From JAJFVC01 sp039698075 (GTDB lineage Bacteria > Planctomycetota > Planctomycetia > Pirellulales > Thermoguttaceae): a stretch of DNA of 64,000 nt. Below are positions 9,102 through 16,786 of this stretch, piece by piece; the first letter of the stretch is position 1; each line of letters starts with the position of its first letter. The translations under genes and the position numbers were made by a program. The notes below the pieces were generated by a model. It was not told where the DNA came from. It was given only the letters and a program-made list of their open reading frames with translations, and made no database searches. The stretch is from NCBI GenBank assembly GCA_039698075.1, contig JBDKTJ010000070.1, positions 1 to 64,000 on the forward strand, read 5' to 3'.

Positions 9102-10139
9102 TCAAAAATCGGACGGCGCGATCTTGTTGATGTCGAGATACACGTGCTGTCCGTGATTCTGCCGGGCCAGGAGCACCAAAAAATTGTTGTTGTCGGGCGG
9201 CTCGGGTCCGTAGCCCACTTCGATCGTGTTGATCACCACGCCGTTGGCCTCGTTGGCGATGTTCTCCAATTCGATGGGCCCCAGCTTGGGCTCGTTGGCG
9301 TCGGTCCACAGAAAGATGGCGTCGGGCCGCATCCGAATGGCGCGGAACAACGCCCGCATGTGATCGGTCCCGTCGAACGGATAGACGCTGTCGACGAACC
9401 GCTGCAATCGTTTTTTGTTGTAGGTGGTCGCCTGGATGAACTTGTCGGCGCCGCGGTGCGGATTGAAGATGAACGGTTCTTCGTTGTAGAAAATGACCTG
9501 GAATTCGCAATTCGGCTTGAGCTTGTTGATGCTGGCCATCAGCTCGATCTTGGCCAATTGGAGCAAGTTGTGCGCGCTCATGCTGGCCGAGCGGTCCAAC
9601 ACGTAAACGAACTTGGTGCCCTCGCTTTTCGCGCTGAACAACGTCGCCTGCCCACGGCCTTTGCCGGGTCCGATGCCCGAACCCGTGCCGGTGCCGAGCC
9701 CCGAGTTTCCCGAGCCGGGCACGGCGGCTTTGCCGGCGTCGTCACCGCCGGATTCGCCGGGCGAGGACTCTTGAGCCGCCACTTGGCGAGGGTCGAGCGA
9801 CTTTTCGGCCACCGCCACCGCATCGGTCGTCGGCGCCACGGGAGCCAAGTCCGTCGTTGTGGCGGTTTCGCGACCCGCGGCCGCATGAAACTCGACCGAA
9901 GAGGACGAGCCGCCGGGGTCCAGCGAATCGCCCGAATCGGCGACCTCGACCGAAAACGTCGGACCATCGCCGGCCGACTTGCCGGTGGTGACCACCAGGG
10001 CGAACAGCAGCAGCGTCGCCAGATGCGCAACCAACGAGATCAACCACGCATGGGATTCGTGCAAGAACCAGCCGGTCAACCAGGCCGGCAGTTGCCATCG
10101 CGAGGAGTCGGGTTTTCGGTCGGGCAAAGCGGGAGGCAC
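9102..10139 (-). CDS. Membrane-anchored von Willebrand factor A-domain protein
   Basis: 345 aa. A single N-terminal membrane segment (AWLISLVAHLATLLLFALVV, about 31-50) is followed by an acidic/Gly-Ser linker (about 55-165, rich in GTGTGSGIGPGKG). The vWA fold then runs from about 172. The MIDAS motif DRSASMS is intact (D-x-S-x-S), the T of the second loop is in PFDGTDHM, and the D is in LWTDAN. The domain probably faces the periplasm and binds a metal-dependent partner. GTG start at 10139. Convergent with the M48 protease, whose stop lies 10 nt away. Planctomycetes carry many such TonB-like anchored vWA proteins. Confidence 0.83.
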   Translation of the reverse strand: MPPALPDRKPDSSRWQLPAWLTGWFLHESHAWLISLVAHLATLLLFALVVTTGKSAGDGPTFSVEVADSGDSLDPGGSSSSVEFHAAAGRETATTTDLAPVAPTTDAVAVAEKSLDPRQVAAQESSPGESGGDDAGKAAVPGSGNSGLGTGTGSGIGPGKGRGQATLFSAKSEGTKFVYVLDRSASMSAHNLLQLAKIELMASINKLKPNCEFQVIFYNEEPFIFNPHRGADKFIQATTYNKKRLQRFVDSVYPFDGTDHMRALFRAIRMRPDAIFLWTDANEPKLGPIELENIANEANGVVINTIEVGYGPEPPDNNNFLVLLARQNHGQHVYLDINKIAPSDF

Positions 10140-10212
10140 GGCAGCAGACTTCGTCAGCCAAGGGAGTTCCGAACGGGATCGATCGCCTACCCGTCATTCT
10201 ACCTCGCCGCGG

Positions 10213-10767
10213 CTAAAATACAAACACGGCGGCGGCGGTCACGGTGGTCCAAAGACCGTCCTTGTCGCCTTCGGCCGTCTGCACGCAGGCCCGCGTGTTA
10301 ATGATCTTGCCCGACATGTGATAAATCTCTTTCCGCTGGTCGTAGGCCGTTTCGGGATCGAACTCGATGCCCAACGTGGTGGCCAACATCGTGGCGGCCA
10401 TGTCCTCGACCAGATCGCGCAGCCGCGGCTCGGTGATGCCGAAATCGTGATGCTCGGAAATGTATCCATACTGTTCGCCTTGGGCGGGCACGGCCAGTCC
10501 GACGCCCGCGCCGACCATGCGCGACGGCTCGTTTGTGGACGCCTCGGCCAACACGACGTGGACGATCTGACCCGGCTGCAAACGGGCCAGCCCTCGGGTT
10601 TTGGGGATCACCTTGCAGTGCGGCGGAAAAATGCTCGACACGCGCACCAAATTGAACACCTCGATGCCGGCGTCGCGCAACGCCAACTCGAAACTCTGCA
10701 AACGCGTGCGATGCTTGCCGACGCCCTTGGTGAAAAACACCTTCCGAGGCACGAATGCTTCACCCAC
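10213..10767 (-). CDS. Pyruvoyl-dependent arginine decarboxylase
   Basis: 184 aa. Converts arginine to agmatine using a pyruvoyl group made by self-cleavage at a Ser-Ser pair. The cleavage site is seen as RVSSIFPPH (S44-S45), matching the archaeal enzyme's VSS-I-x-PP block. Upstream VPRKVFFTKGVG and downstream GAGVGLAVP and EYHDFG-like SEHHDFGIT also fit. GTG at 10767 is chosen over the upstream ATG at 10860 because GGGAGG sits 8 nt before it and homologues begin at this point. It is divergent from the agmatinase gene with 176 bp between them, so both steps of arginine-to-putrescine synthesis are paired. Confidence 0.93.
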   Translation of the reverse strand: MGEAFVPRKVFFTKGVGKHRTRLQSFELALRDAGIEVFNLVRVSSIFPPHCKVIPKTRGLARLQPGQIVHVVLAEASTNEPSRMVGAGVGLAVPAQGEQYGYISEHHDFGITEPRLRDLVEDMAATMLATTLGIEFDPETAYDQRKEIYHMSGKIINTRACVQTAEGDKDGLWTTVTAAAVFVF

Positions 10768-10943
10768 GTCGAGATCCTCCCTAGCCAAAAAACGGCGCGG
10801 AAACGACACAAAATCGGAAGAACGCCCTTGGCGGCTCCACGACAGAACCAAGTCGATCAAACTACCCGATTTTCACCAGTTTCGCAAGGGTTTCTTCGAT
10901 CAGAGGCCGACGACACTTGACAGCCAACCGCGAATATCCTGAA

Positions 10944-11828
10944 ATGAGGAGCATGATACCCGCCGATTCGACCCAATTCCTGGGATTGCCCGCACCCGAT
11001 CCGCAACAGGCCGACGCACTGGTGCTGCCGGCGCCGATCGAAAAAACCGTTTCCTACGGGACGGGCACGGCCGGCGGACCGCGAGCCATCCTGGAAGCCA
11101 GCTTCCAACTGGAGCCGTTCGACGAGGAAACGCTCGTGGATTTCACCGAAGCGCCGCGCGTCCACACGCTGGCCCCGTTGAGCGACCACGGCGACATCGA
11201 AACCTGCCTGGCCCGATTGCGCGATCACGTTCGTCCCCTGCGCGATCGGTTTGTGCTCACTCTCGGCGGCGAGCACACGATCACCTACGGACTGGTCGAA
11301 GGGTTGGTCGAGGACCTGTCGAACGTCACCATCGTGCAGATCGACGCGCACGCCGATCTGGCCGACAAACTTCACGGCCAACACTGGTCGCACGGCACCG
11401 TCATGCGGCGGCTTTGGCAGCGCGGATGCAGCCTGTTGCAGATCGGCATCCGAAGCCTCACCCGCGACGAACACGACGTGGCGACGGCCGGCCCGCGCAT
11501 CACCACGTTTTACGCCCATTCGCTGAAAGACCAGTGGGCCGACCTGCTCGACGCGCTGCTCCAACTGGAAGGCAACGTCTACCTGACGATCGACGTCGAC
11601 GGATTGGACCCCGCCGTCATTCCGAGCACGGGCACGCCGCAACCGAACGGTCTTTCGTGGCGGCAGATGATGGACATTCTGCGGGTGCTGCTGACCGAGT
11701 CGCGCGCCCGGGTCCTTGGGGCCGACGTGGTCGAATTCGTGCCGTCTCCGGTCGGGCCCGGCTGCGATCCGACCGCCGCCCGACTGGCCGCCAAGCTGCT
11801 GGCCTGGCGATGGCTGGGCCGCCGGTGA
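10944..11828 (+). CDS. speB: Agmatinase (ureohydrolase family)
   Basis: Hydrolyses agmatine to putrescine and urea with a binuclear Mn centre. About 294 aa, normal size. Metal ligands are in GGEHTITYG, IDAHADL and TIDVDGLDPAVIPSTGTP; the first block has Glu where many agmatinases have Asp, as in archaeal-type enzymes. The block HGQHWSHGTVMRR after DAHADL is typical of agmatinase rather than arginase. Start uncertain between ATG at 10944 and ATG at 10953; a TTG at 10917 is also in frame and none has a strong ribosome-binding site. Divergently paired with the arginine decarboxylase. Confidence 0.92.
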   Translation: MRSMIPADSTQFLGLPAPDPQQADALVLPAPIEKTVSYGTGTAGGPRAILEASFQLEPFDEETLVDFTEAPRVHTLAPLSDHGDIETCLARLRDHVRPLRDRFVLTLGGEHTITYGLVEGLVEDLSNVTIVQIDAHADLADKLHGQHWSHGTVMRRLWQRGCSLLQIGIRSLTRDEHDVATAGPRITTFYAHSLKDQWADLLDALLQLEGNVYLTIDVDGLDPAVIPSTGTPQPNGLSWRQMMDILRVLLTESRARVLGADVVEFVPSPVGPGCDPTAARLAAKLLAWRWLGRR

Positions 11829-11915
11829 TTGTTTGCGGCCGAAGCCCCTGACGTTTTGTGCGACGGCGATCTTTTCGCGCAGCCGATCCGTCCCTGCCTC
11901 AAGGATTTGCAGCGA

Positions 11916-12440
11916 TCACCAAGAAGGATTGGACAACGGCGCGTATTCCCACCGATCGCAGACCGCCGAAAACAGCACGGGATCGGCTTTGCCCGATGGA
12001 TGGTCGCCGCCAATCCAAGCGGGCGGACTCGTGGATCCCAAAGCGGTCTCGCGCCGCGTTCGTTGAGCAGGCAGCGTCATGGCCAGCACCAGCGACAGGG
12101 CGATGCCCGCCGCCGCTAAAAACAACGGCGTCTGCTGAAGATGAAACGACGCTTTTCGGGCCGACGCGGACCGACGTCGACGCCGCCGGGTCGGAAAGAC
12201 GCCCAACCCCGAAAGACCCGGTTGACCGGGAACGGGATGTTTCCAGCGTCTTGTCGCCGAACGGTGCGTTGTCGTCAACTCCCACGACGTTGAAATCGTC
12301 GCCGACGCACCCGCCGACCTCGAAGGCTCTCCGATCGCCTCGTCGACGTCTTGTTCGGTGTCCAGTCGCGCGAAACGGACGTTGAGAACGCGGTATCCCG
12401 GCCCGAAATATTCGGACATTCGACGCAACGAGTCGTCCAT
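11916..12440 (-). CDS. Single-pass membrane protein of unknown function, last gene of the small membrane-protein cluster
   Basis: 174 aa. GGGAGG lies 7 nt before the ATG at 12440, a strong start. The N-terminal 95 residues are hydrophilic and Arg/Ser/Thr-rich (poly-Arg run RRRRRR near 85-90). A hydrophobic helix (PLFLAAAGIALSLVLAM, about 105-122) is followed by a short tail ending in LSNPSW. The Arg run before the helix suggests the N-terminus stays in the cytoplasm. It begins 31 nt after the stop of the preceding minus-strand gene, so it should share its transcript. No family recognised. Converges on the agmatinase gene. Confidence 0.6.
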   Translation of the reverse strand: MDDSLRRMSEYFGPGYRVLNVRFARLDTEQDVDEAIGEPSRSAGASATISTSWELTTTHRSATRRWKHPVPGQPGLSGLGVFPTRRRRRRSASARKASFHLQQTPLFLAAAGIALSLVLAMTLPAQRTRRETALGSTSPPAWIGGDHPSGKADPVLFSAVCDRWEYAPLSNPSW

Positions 12441-12470
12441 AGGGCGCCTCCCGTTTGAAATACCAACCGG

Positions 12471-13346
12471 TTATGCAGCTCTTCGAAGTCTTTCTCTCCC
12501 GTGGTCGCCGACGACGAACAACGCCGGCAACGGTCGAACGCTTTTTGAGTCCAACTCGGAATCGTCGGATGCTCGGAAATCTCCCCGCGGCAGGAGGCCG
12601 GGCCGGCGACTCTGGGACAGCTTGGCCCTTTGCGCGGCGCGGCGAACCTCGCGTTCCACCAAGCTAAACACCAGCGGCGACTGGGCCGCTCGATCCTCCG
12701 GCATCGCAGCTTCCTCACAATCGTAAGACGCGTTTTGGGCGCGTTGGACCGCACGACGCCACCGCACCCATTGACGCGCCGCATGGCCGACGAACAGCAA
12801 CAACCCGAGCGCCGCCGGCAAACCGACGACGATCGTCCGCGCCATATTCTCTCGTTCCAGCAACGAGCCGTCCGGCGGGCAGCCGGCCGCGTCACAACAC
12901 ATAACCGGCGGCGGCAAAGACGTCCGTCGACGGTCGCCCGTCGCAACAGCCAAGGACGACCACCTGCTTGCTGAAACAACCTCCTCCGCATCGTTCGTTG
13001 GCAAAACCGTAATGCTCGGATGGGAACACGCCTCGAACGCCGCGCCGCCCTCGTTCCAAGACGACAACAAAAGCGACGAAGACGCCGCTGAAGAGTCGTC
13101 GTTCCGCAGTATTCGGCCGAACGAATCCGACGATTCCTCGGAACGCATCCAATCGTCGCTTCTCCAATTTCCATCGAGCCACGCGTCGACACACCCCGCC
13201 GTCTTTGACGTGAGAAGGCTCGTCGACGGCGGTCGGCCGTCGTCGGCGAAGCGAACCCCCCTCACAAAATCATCGCTCGCCAAACCGCCGTCCAACAACG
13301 TGGTCGCGCCCAAGATAACAAGAAATAGGCGGATCGCGCGTGTCAT
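12471..13346 (-). CDS. Exported single-pass membrane protein, unknown function, C-terminal LRRAA
   Basis: 291 aa. The ATG at 13346 is preferred over upstream in-frame starts: GGAG lies 9 nt before it and it opens a signal peptide (TRAIRLFLVILGATTLL). The external part (about 25-165) is acidic and Ser-rich with a small Cys cluster (VMCCDAAGCPPDG). A membrane helix (TIVVGLPAALGLLLFVG, about 170-188) is followed by RQWVRWRRA, so the C-terminal 100 residues are cytoplasmic. The protein ends in ERLRRAA, a tail shared with neighbours. The codons for this tail differ from those in the other genes. Unknown family. Confidence 0.6.
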   Translation of the reverse strand: MTRAIRLFLVILGATTLLDGGLASDDFVRGVRFADDGRPPSTSLLTSKTAGCVDAWLDGNWRSDDWMRSEESSDSFGRILRNDDSSAASSSLLLSSWNEGGAAFEACSHPSITVLPTNDAEEVVSASRWSSLAVATGDRRRTSLPPPVMCCDAAGCPPDGSLLERENMARTIVVGLPAALGLLLFVGHAARQWVRWRRAVQRAQNASYDCEEAAMPEDRAAQSPLVFSLVEREVRRAAQRAKLSQSRRPGLLPRGDFRASDDSELDSKSVRPLPALFVVGDHGRERLRRAA

Positions 13347-13544
13347 GACCGACATCTCCGTACAACAAGAAACGCTCTTTTTCAACGACCCAATCCTTAC
13401 TGTTCTTTCCGACGGCCGGCGCATCGCGGACATGGCCGCGAAATGCCGCGCCGTTCGATCGTTACGCAACTCTAGCGACCGCTTCGTTGTTCCGACGTTT
13501 CACCGACCAACCGTACAATCTTCCACCGCCCCCCCTAAGGTTTT

Positions 13545-14141
13545 TTAGGCCGCCCGACGCAACGGCAACAAACGAGCCTCTTCCTCTCTCTCCTCGAAAT
13601 TCGCGTCGACAAAAGGATGGTGCGGCTCCGGCGGATCGGTTTGAGCCATTCGCAAGGCCAACACGGACTGCGACGGCGTTCGGCCGACCCAGCCGGCCTC
13701 CATATTGCAGACGCTCGGCGTGGCCCGCACCAAAAAACCGGCTTTGGGACGGCGCTGAGTCACGAAGCCGAAAACCGCCATCGTTAAACCGCCCATTGCC
13801 AACAGACCTGCGACCCAGGGCAGCGTCTTTCGAATGAGCTTCGCCACGGCGGTCGACTTCTCTTCCGGCGACCGCTGGTCGAGGTTCCTGGCCGCCACGG
13901 GCCGTCGCTGCACGGCATAAGCTCTCGCCACGGACCTTTCGGCGGCGTCCGGCGACGTCGATCGCCGACCGGCCCAATAATCGGAACTGTCGGAACTCTG
14001 GGAATCTGCTTGGGGAATGAACAATTCTCCTTGGTCGTCCTCGGCCATTGCGAGGCGGCCGTTGTGACAGCAGACGCCACAAACGCCATAACTCACCAAC
14101 AAAACGGCGACCGCCGCCATAATTCGTTGCACACGCATCAT
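13545..14141 (-). CDS. Exported single-pass membrane protein with LFIP motif and C-terminal LRRAA
   Basis: 198 aa. Two adjacent ATGs (14141, 14138) follow AAGGA; either could be used. Signal peptide RVQRIMAAVAVLLVSYGVCG. The mature start MAEDDQGELFIPQAD resembles that of the 14960-15490 protein (SDEQLFIPSVEE). A Ser/Arg-rich external stalk leads to a helix (LPWVAGLLAMGGLTMAVFGFV, about 108-128), then a QRRP stop-transfer and an acidic cytoplasmic tail ending in LPLRRAA. Clearly built on the same plan as the 176-aa protein upstream, though overall identity is low. Function unknown. Confidence 0.65.
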   Translation of the reverse strand: MMRVQRIMAAVAVLLVSYGVCGVCCHNGRLAMAEDDQGELFIPQADSQSSDSSDYWAGRRSTSPDAAERSVARAYAVQRRPVAARNLDQRSPEEKSTAVAKLIRKTLPWVAGLLAMGGLTMAVFGFVTQRRPKAGFLVRATPSVCNMEAGWVGRTPSQSVLALRMAQTDPPEPHHPFVDANFEEREEEARLLPLRRAA

Positions 14142-14249
14142 ACGATCCTTTTCAATAGCAGGCTTTTCAGTTCCCGCGGCGACACGCGCACGGCCCGACA
14201 ACGGTCACTTCGACCTAATTGCGCGCCGCAACGGCGAACCTTCGCAATT

Positions 14250-14465
14250 TCACTCCCAATGTGCCCCTGCCATTTCCATCAACACGGTCCTCTCGGAAAA
14301 CCGCATTTCCTCGTCGTTCCAAAGCATTCGTTCCCGCGTTGGCAGGCGATGCGCAACGTCGGCCGAGCCTTTTCGGTCGTGGAGAACGGTTCCTTGGATT
14401 CGACATGCCACAATCCACGGCCGCACGCAGGCGACCGCATTTTCCACGCTCATGCCCCAACGCAT
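14250..14465 (-). CDS. Small hypothetical protein (71 aa)
   Basis: ATG at 14465 follows GGCGGAG at a spacing of about 6 nt. The product is mixed-charge and soluble-looking, with ACVRPWIVACR, TVLHDRKGS and an acidic/Met-rich end (RERMLWNDEEMRF). A 116-aa frame over the same DNA (14215-14565) is Arg/Gly-rich in the style of an out-of-frame reading and is not preferred. It lies between two cluster genes with gaps of about 110 and 130 bp. It lacks the -AA tail of its neighbours. No family is recognised; moderate doubt that it is a gene. Confidence 0.45.
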   Translation of the reverse strand: MRWGMSVENAVACVRPWIVACRIQGTVLHDRKGSADVAHRLPTRERMLWNDEEMRFSERTVLMEMAGAHWE

Positions 14466-14596
14466 CGACAACTCCGCCCCAACGGAGTTTCACAGCGATT
14501 CCAACAACGACAGTTCGCGCGCCCGGCGCCGCCACCATCGGCGGGCACACGCGCCGAACCGCCATTCCAACGCCCCATCAATAATGTTCCGCGAGC

Positions 14597-14830
14597 CTAA
14601 GCCGCCCGGTTGCGGCGAATGTCGCGCAGCCCGACCGCACGAATCGGCGGCGCCGACGCGCCATTGCAGTGACGATAGCTGTGCTCGCGAGCCAGCGCGC
14701 GACGTCTCGCCGATTCAGGAACTTCGTCAAACCGACTTTGACGTCGCTCCAATTCGACATCGATCGCCTCGCTGAGGCTCAACAGGTCATCCTCGCCCAA
14801 CTGCTGGAGACGTTTCAAAATGGCGTTCAT
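14597..14830 (-). CDS. Small cytoplasmic protein of unknown function, C-terminal RNRAA
   Basis: 77 aa. Excellent GGAGG 9 nt before the ATG at 14830. The N-terminal half is predicted helical and acidic (MNAILKRLQQLGEDDLLSLS, then EAIDVELERR). It looks like a short helix-turn-helix or helical-hairpin interaction module rather than an enzyme. The C-terminal half is Arg-rich and ends DIRRNRAA, resembling the R-x-A-A termini of other cluster members. No signal peptide. Unknown family; probably part of the same minus-strand transcription unit. Confidence 0.6.
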   Translation of the reverse strand: MNAILKRLQQLGEDDLLSLSEAIDVELERRQSRFDEVPESARRRALAREHSYRHCNGASAPPIRAVGLRDIRRNRAA

Positions 14831-14959
14831 ACTGAAGCTACCTCCAAGGTCTAGAAAAGTTTTTCGATCCGGCGTTTTGCGAGACGGGATTCGACGCGGC
14901 CGGCGCGCCGTCGCTTCCCGAGGTTGGCCGCGGAAGGCCGACCCTTGCGTTGTTTTCCA

Positions 14960-15490
14960 TCACGCCGCGCGGCGCGACTTTTGCCTTTCCGTGTACAACA
15001 CCTCCGCAAACTCGTCGCTCTTTTGTTGCGTCTGAATCAAACTGGCGGCCAGAAACGTCTGCGACGCCGCTCTCGCACGCCGCGGCGTCTCATCGAACAC
15101 CAGCGCCAACCCGATGTGCGGCGTTTGCCGTCTTCGACGGAACATCAAACACGCCGGGACGACCACCGCGGCCGTCGCGCCCAGCGCGATCAGCCCCCAC
15201 GTCCAGCCGGACATCCCGGCGGCCGATGCGGCCATCCTTGGACTCGACGCGGTCTTGCTCAGTCTCCGCGACGATTCAGCGACGCGATCCACACGGTCGG
15301 TCTTCGCGGACGAATCGTTTTTGACTTCCTCCTTGAACAACGGTTCTTGGGACTGACCGGCCGGCTCTTCGACCGAGGGGATGAAAAGTTGCTCATCCGA
15401 CTCCCGCTCCGCCGCAAGGGCCGTCGACGCCAAGGCGAGGACGACAAAAGAACTCAAGATCCCTCGCGAAAAAAACAAAATACGTGACAT
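14960..15490 (-). CDS. Exported single-pass membrane protein with LFIP motif and C-terminal SRRAA
   Basis: 176 aa. The frame is open to 15772, but the ATG at 15490 has GGAG 10 nt upstream and starts a clean signal peptide (SRILFFSRGILSSFVVLALA, cleavage near TALAAERE). Just after cleavage comes SDEQLFIPSVEEP, the motif shared with the 13545-14141 protein. An acidic stalk leads to a helix (GWTWGLIALGATAAVVVPACL, about 90-110), then FRRRRQ and a cytoplasmic tail ending in RQKSRRAA. N-outside, C-inside topology is inferred from the signal peptide and positive-inside rule. Function unknown. Confidence 0.65.
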   Translation of the reverse strand: MSRILFFSRGILSSFVVLALASTALAAERESDEQLFIPSVEEPAGQSQEPLFKEEVKNDSSAKTDRVDRVAESSRRLSKTASSPRMAASAAGMSGWTWGLIALGATAAVVVPACLMFRRRRQTPHIGLALVFDETPRRARAASQTFLAASLIQTQQKSDEFAEVLYTERQKSRRAA

Positions 15491-15513
15491 GACAGTTTTC
15501 TCCGTTCTCATAC

Positions 15514-15711
15514 TTATGCGGCAAATCGCGAGGAACGCCGTTGTGCCGAGTTGCGGCCCGCCCACAATGCCTCTTTTCGCACCAAATCCGGCTGGATCGC
15601 CAACGCCACGCCCGGCGGTGGACGATCGTCCGACTCTTGAGACCTCGCTCCCCAAAACACCCGCAAATGGGGCGCTGTCGTTCCTGCGGGCGGTGTCGTT
15701 TGGTTGTTCAT
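15514..15711 (-). CDS. Small hypothetical protein (65 aa), C-terminal SRFAA
   Basis: ATG at 15711 with AAGGA at good spacing (about 8 nt). Sequence is Pro/Arg-rich without a membrane segment (MNNQTTPPAGTTAPHLRVFW at the start). It ends QRRSSRFAA, related to the R-x-A-A ends of the genes downstream. Its stop is 23 nt before the start of the 176-aa membrane protein, so translation of the two is probably linked by a common mRNA. No family recognised. Confidence 0.55.
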   Translation of the reverse strand: MNNQTTPPAGTTAPHLRVFWGARSQESDDRPPPGVALAIQPDLVRKEALWAGRNSAQRRSSRFAA

Positions 15712-15768
15712 GGCGATTTCCTTCACACGAATCCTCAAAATAGTAAAACGCGGGATTGCGAAAAACAC

Positions 15769-16272
15769 TCAACTGGCGCCCAGCCCAAAATCAGGCCGGC
15801 GAGAATCAAAACGGTTTCGAAAGCGGTAAATCTTCGGTGACGATTCGGACGATTCGGTTTCGGGCGGATACACGACCCGCAACGGCGGCCGAACCCGCAA
15901 TCGGACATCGAAAAACTCCTTCCACTGCTCCTCCAACATGGGCCCGAGCACGAACAACGCCCCGTGCATGCGGATGAACAATTCCAGGTCTTCATGGGTC
16001 GTCTCGGTGTAGACGATCACTCGACCCGCCCCTCGGCGAGCCGACGCCTGGAGAAACGCATCCGCCGCCCAGGCGGGATCGCTGGTCGCGTCAATGACCG
16101 TCAGGTCCACGTGTCGCAACAACGTTCGGATGCCCGGCAGCGAGCGTTCGAACGAAATCCTCACGTGTCGGTCGGGATGATGTCGAGACCACGACTCGAT
16201 CTGATCCCGAAGCGACCCGCCCGGATACAACAAGAGGATGTCGGCAGTGGTTTGCACTTGCACTACACTCAC
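15769..16272 (-). CDS. Receiver-like cytoplasmic protein, first confident gene of the small membrane-protein cluster
   Basis: 167 aa. GTG at 16272 is chosen: AAGGAG lies about 8 nt upstream. The fold looks like a CheY-type or Rossmann-like alpha/beta domain: strand ADILLLYP, helix LRDQIESWSRHH, strand HVRISF, strand VDLTVIDAT with an Asp at the receiver phosphorylation position, strand AGRVIVYTET, strand GALFVLGPM. The usual acidic pair after strand 1 and the conserved Lys are not obvious, so it is better called pseudo-receiver-like. It could act as a switch or scaffold for the membrane proteins encoded just downstream. That role is inference. Confidence 0.6.
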   Translation of the reverse strand: MSVVQVQTTADILLLYPGGSLRDQIESWSRHHPDRHVRISFERSLPGIRTLLRHVDLTVIDATSDPAWAADAFLQASARRGAGRVIVYTETTHEDLELFIRMHGALFVLGPMLEEQWKEFFDVRLRVRPPLRVVYPPETESSESSPKIYRFRNRFDSRRPDFGLGAS

Positions 16273-16482
16273 TTGGCTGCTCCTTGTCTCGTCTCTGTTC
16301 TGTTTCCGTGATGCCCCCGCACGGCACTCCGTCGCCGGAACCGCTCCACACAACGGCGGACGTGAACCGCCAACCGTTGCGTCGCCTTTGCCTGAATGCC
16401 TCATTCAGTTTTCGCGGTTTGCCGAAACGGGCGCCAACTCTTTGGTGCGATGCACGACTATGCAAGGAACGTGCCGGATGCG

Positions 16483-16725
16483 TCAGGTCGACTGAAATTG
16501 CGGCGCAACCGCTTTGTGCCCGTTGGACTTAAGCCATTTTGGCTCGCCCGCGTGTTGCACCGCGACGCCCGTCCGATGGTTGCAAAGCGCGACTCCGCGA
16601 CGGTCGCAAAGCGCGACCACGGATGCACATCGCAGCGAGCGATCCCACTTGAAAATGCGCGGATGCTCTTCCACGAAAACGGTGGGTCGTTTCTCTTGGA
16701 GCGTTCCAACCGCTTGCGATTTCAC
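16483..16725 (-). CDS. Possible small protein (80 aa), doubtful
   Basis: GTG-started frame with GC-rich third positions and a plausible composition (TVFVEEHPRIFKWDRS, then CASVVALCDRRGVALCNHRT). The duplicated VALC(D/N) block suggests a short internal repeat. There is no clear ribosome-binding site and no recognisable family. It could be the first gene of the small membrane-protein cluster, or only an open frame. The surrounding 16273-16482 stretch holds no other feature that I can support. Confidence 0.35.
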   Translation of the reverse strand: MKSQAVGTLQEKRPTVFVEEHPRIFKWDRSLRCASVVALCDRRGVALCNHRTGVAVQHAGEPKWLKSNGHKAVAPQFQST

Positions 16726-16786
16726 AAGAAATTCAGCAAAACGACGCGCAGGCGTCAGATGGAATGGTTGGAAAACGGTTCGCCGG

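Noticed and set aside
14215..14565. 116-aa minus-strand frame overlapping the 71-aa candidate
   Set aside because: Arg/Gly/Val-rich and lacking a ribosome-binding site; the 71-aa frame has better composition and start context.
12471..15768. RRAA C-termini as products of a repeated DNA element
   Set aside because: The codons encoding the tails and the sequence around them differ between genes, so there is no shared nucleotide repeat.
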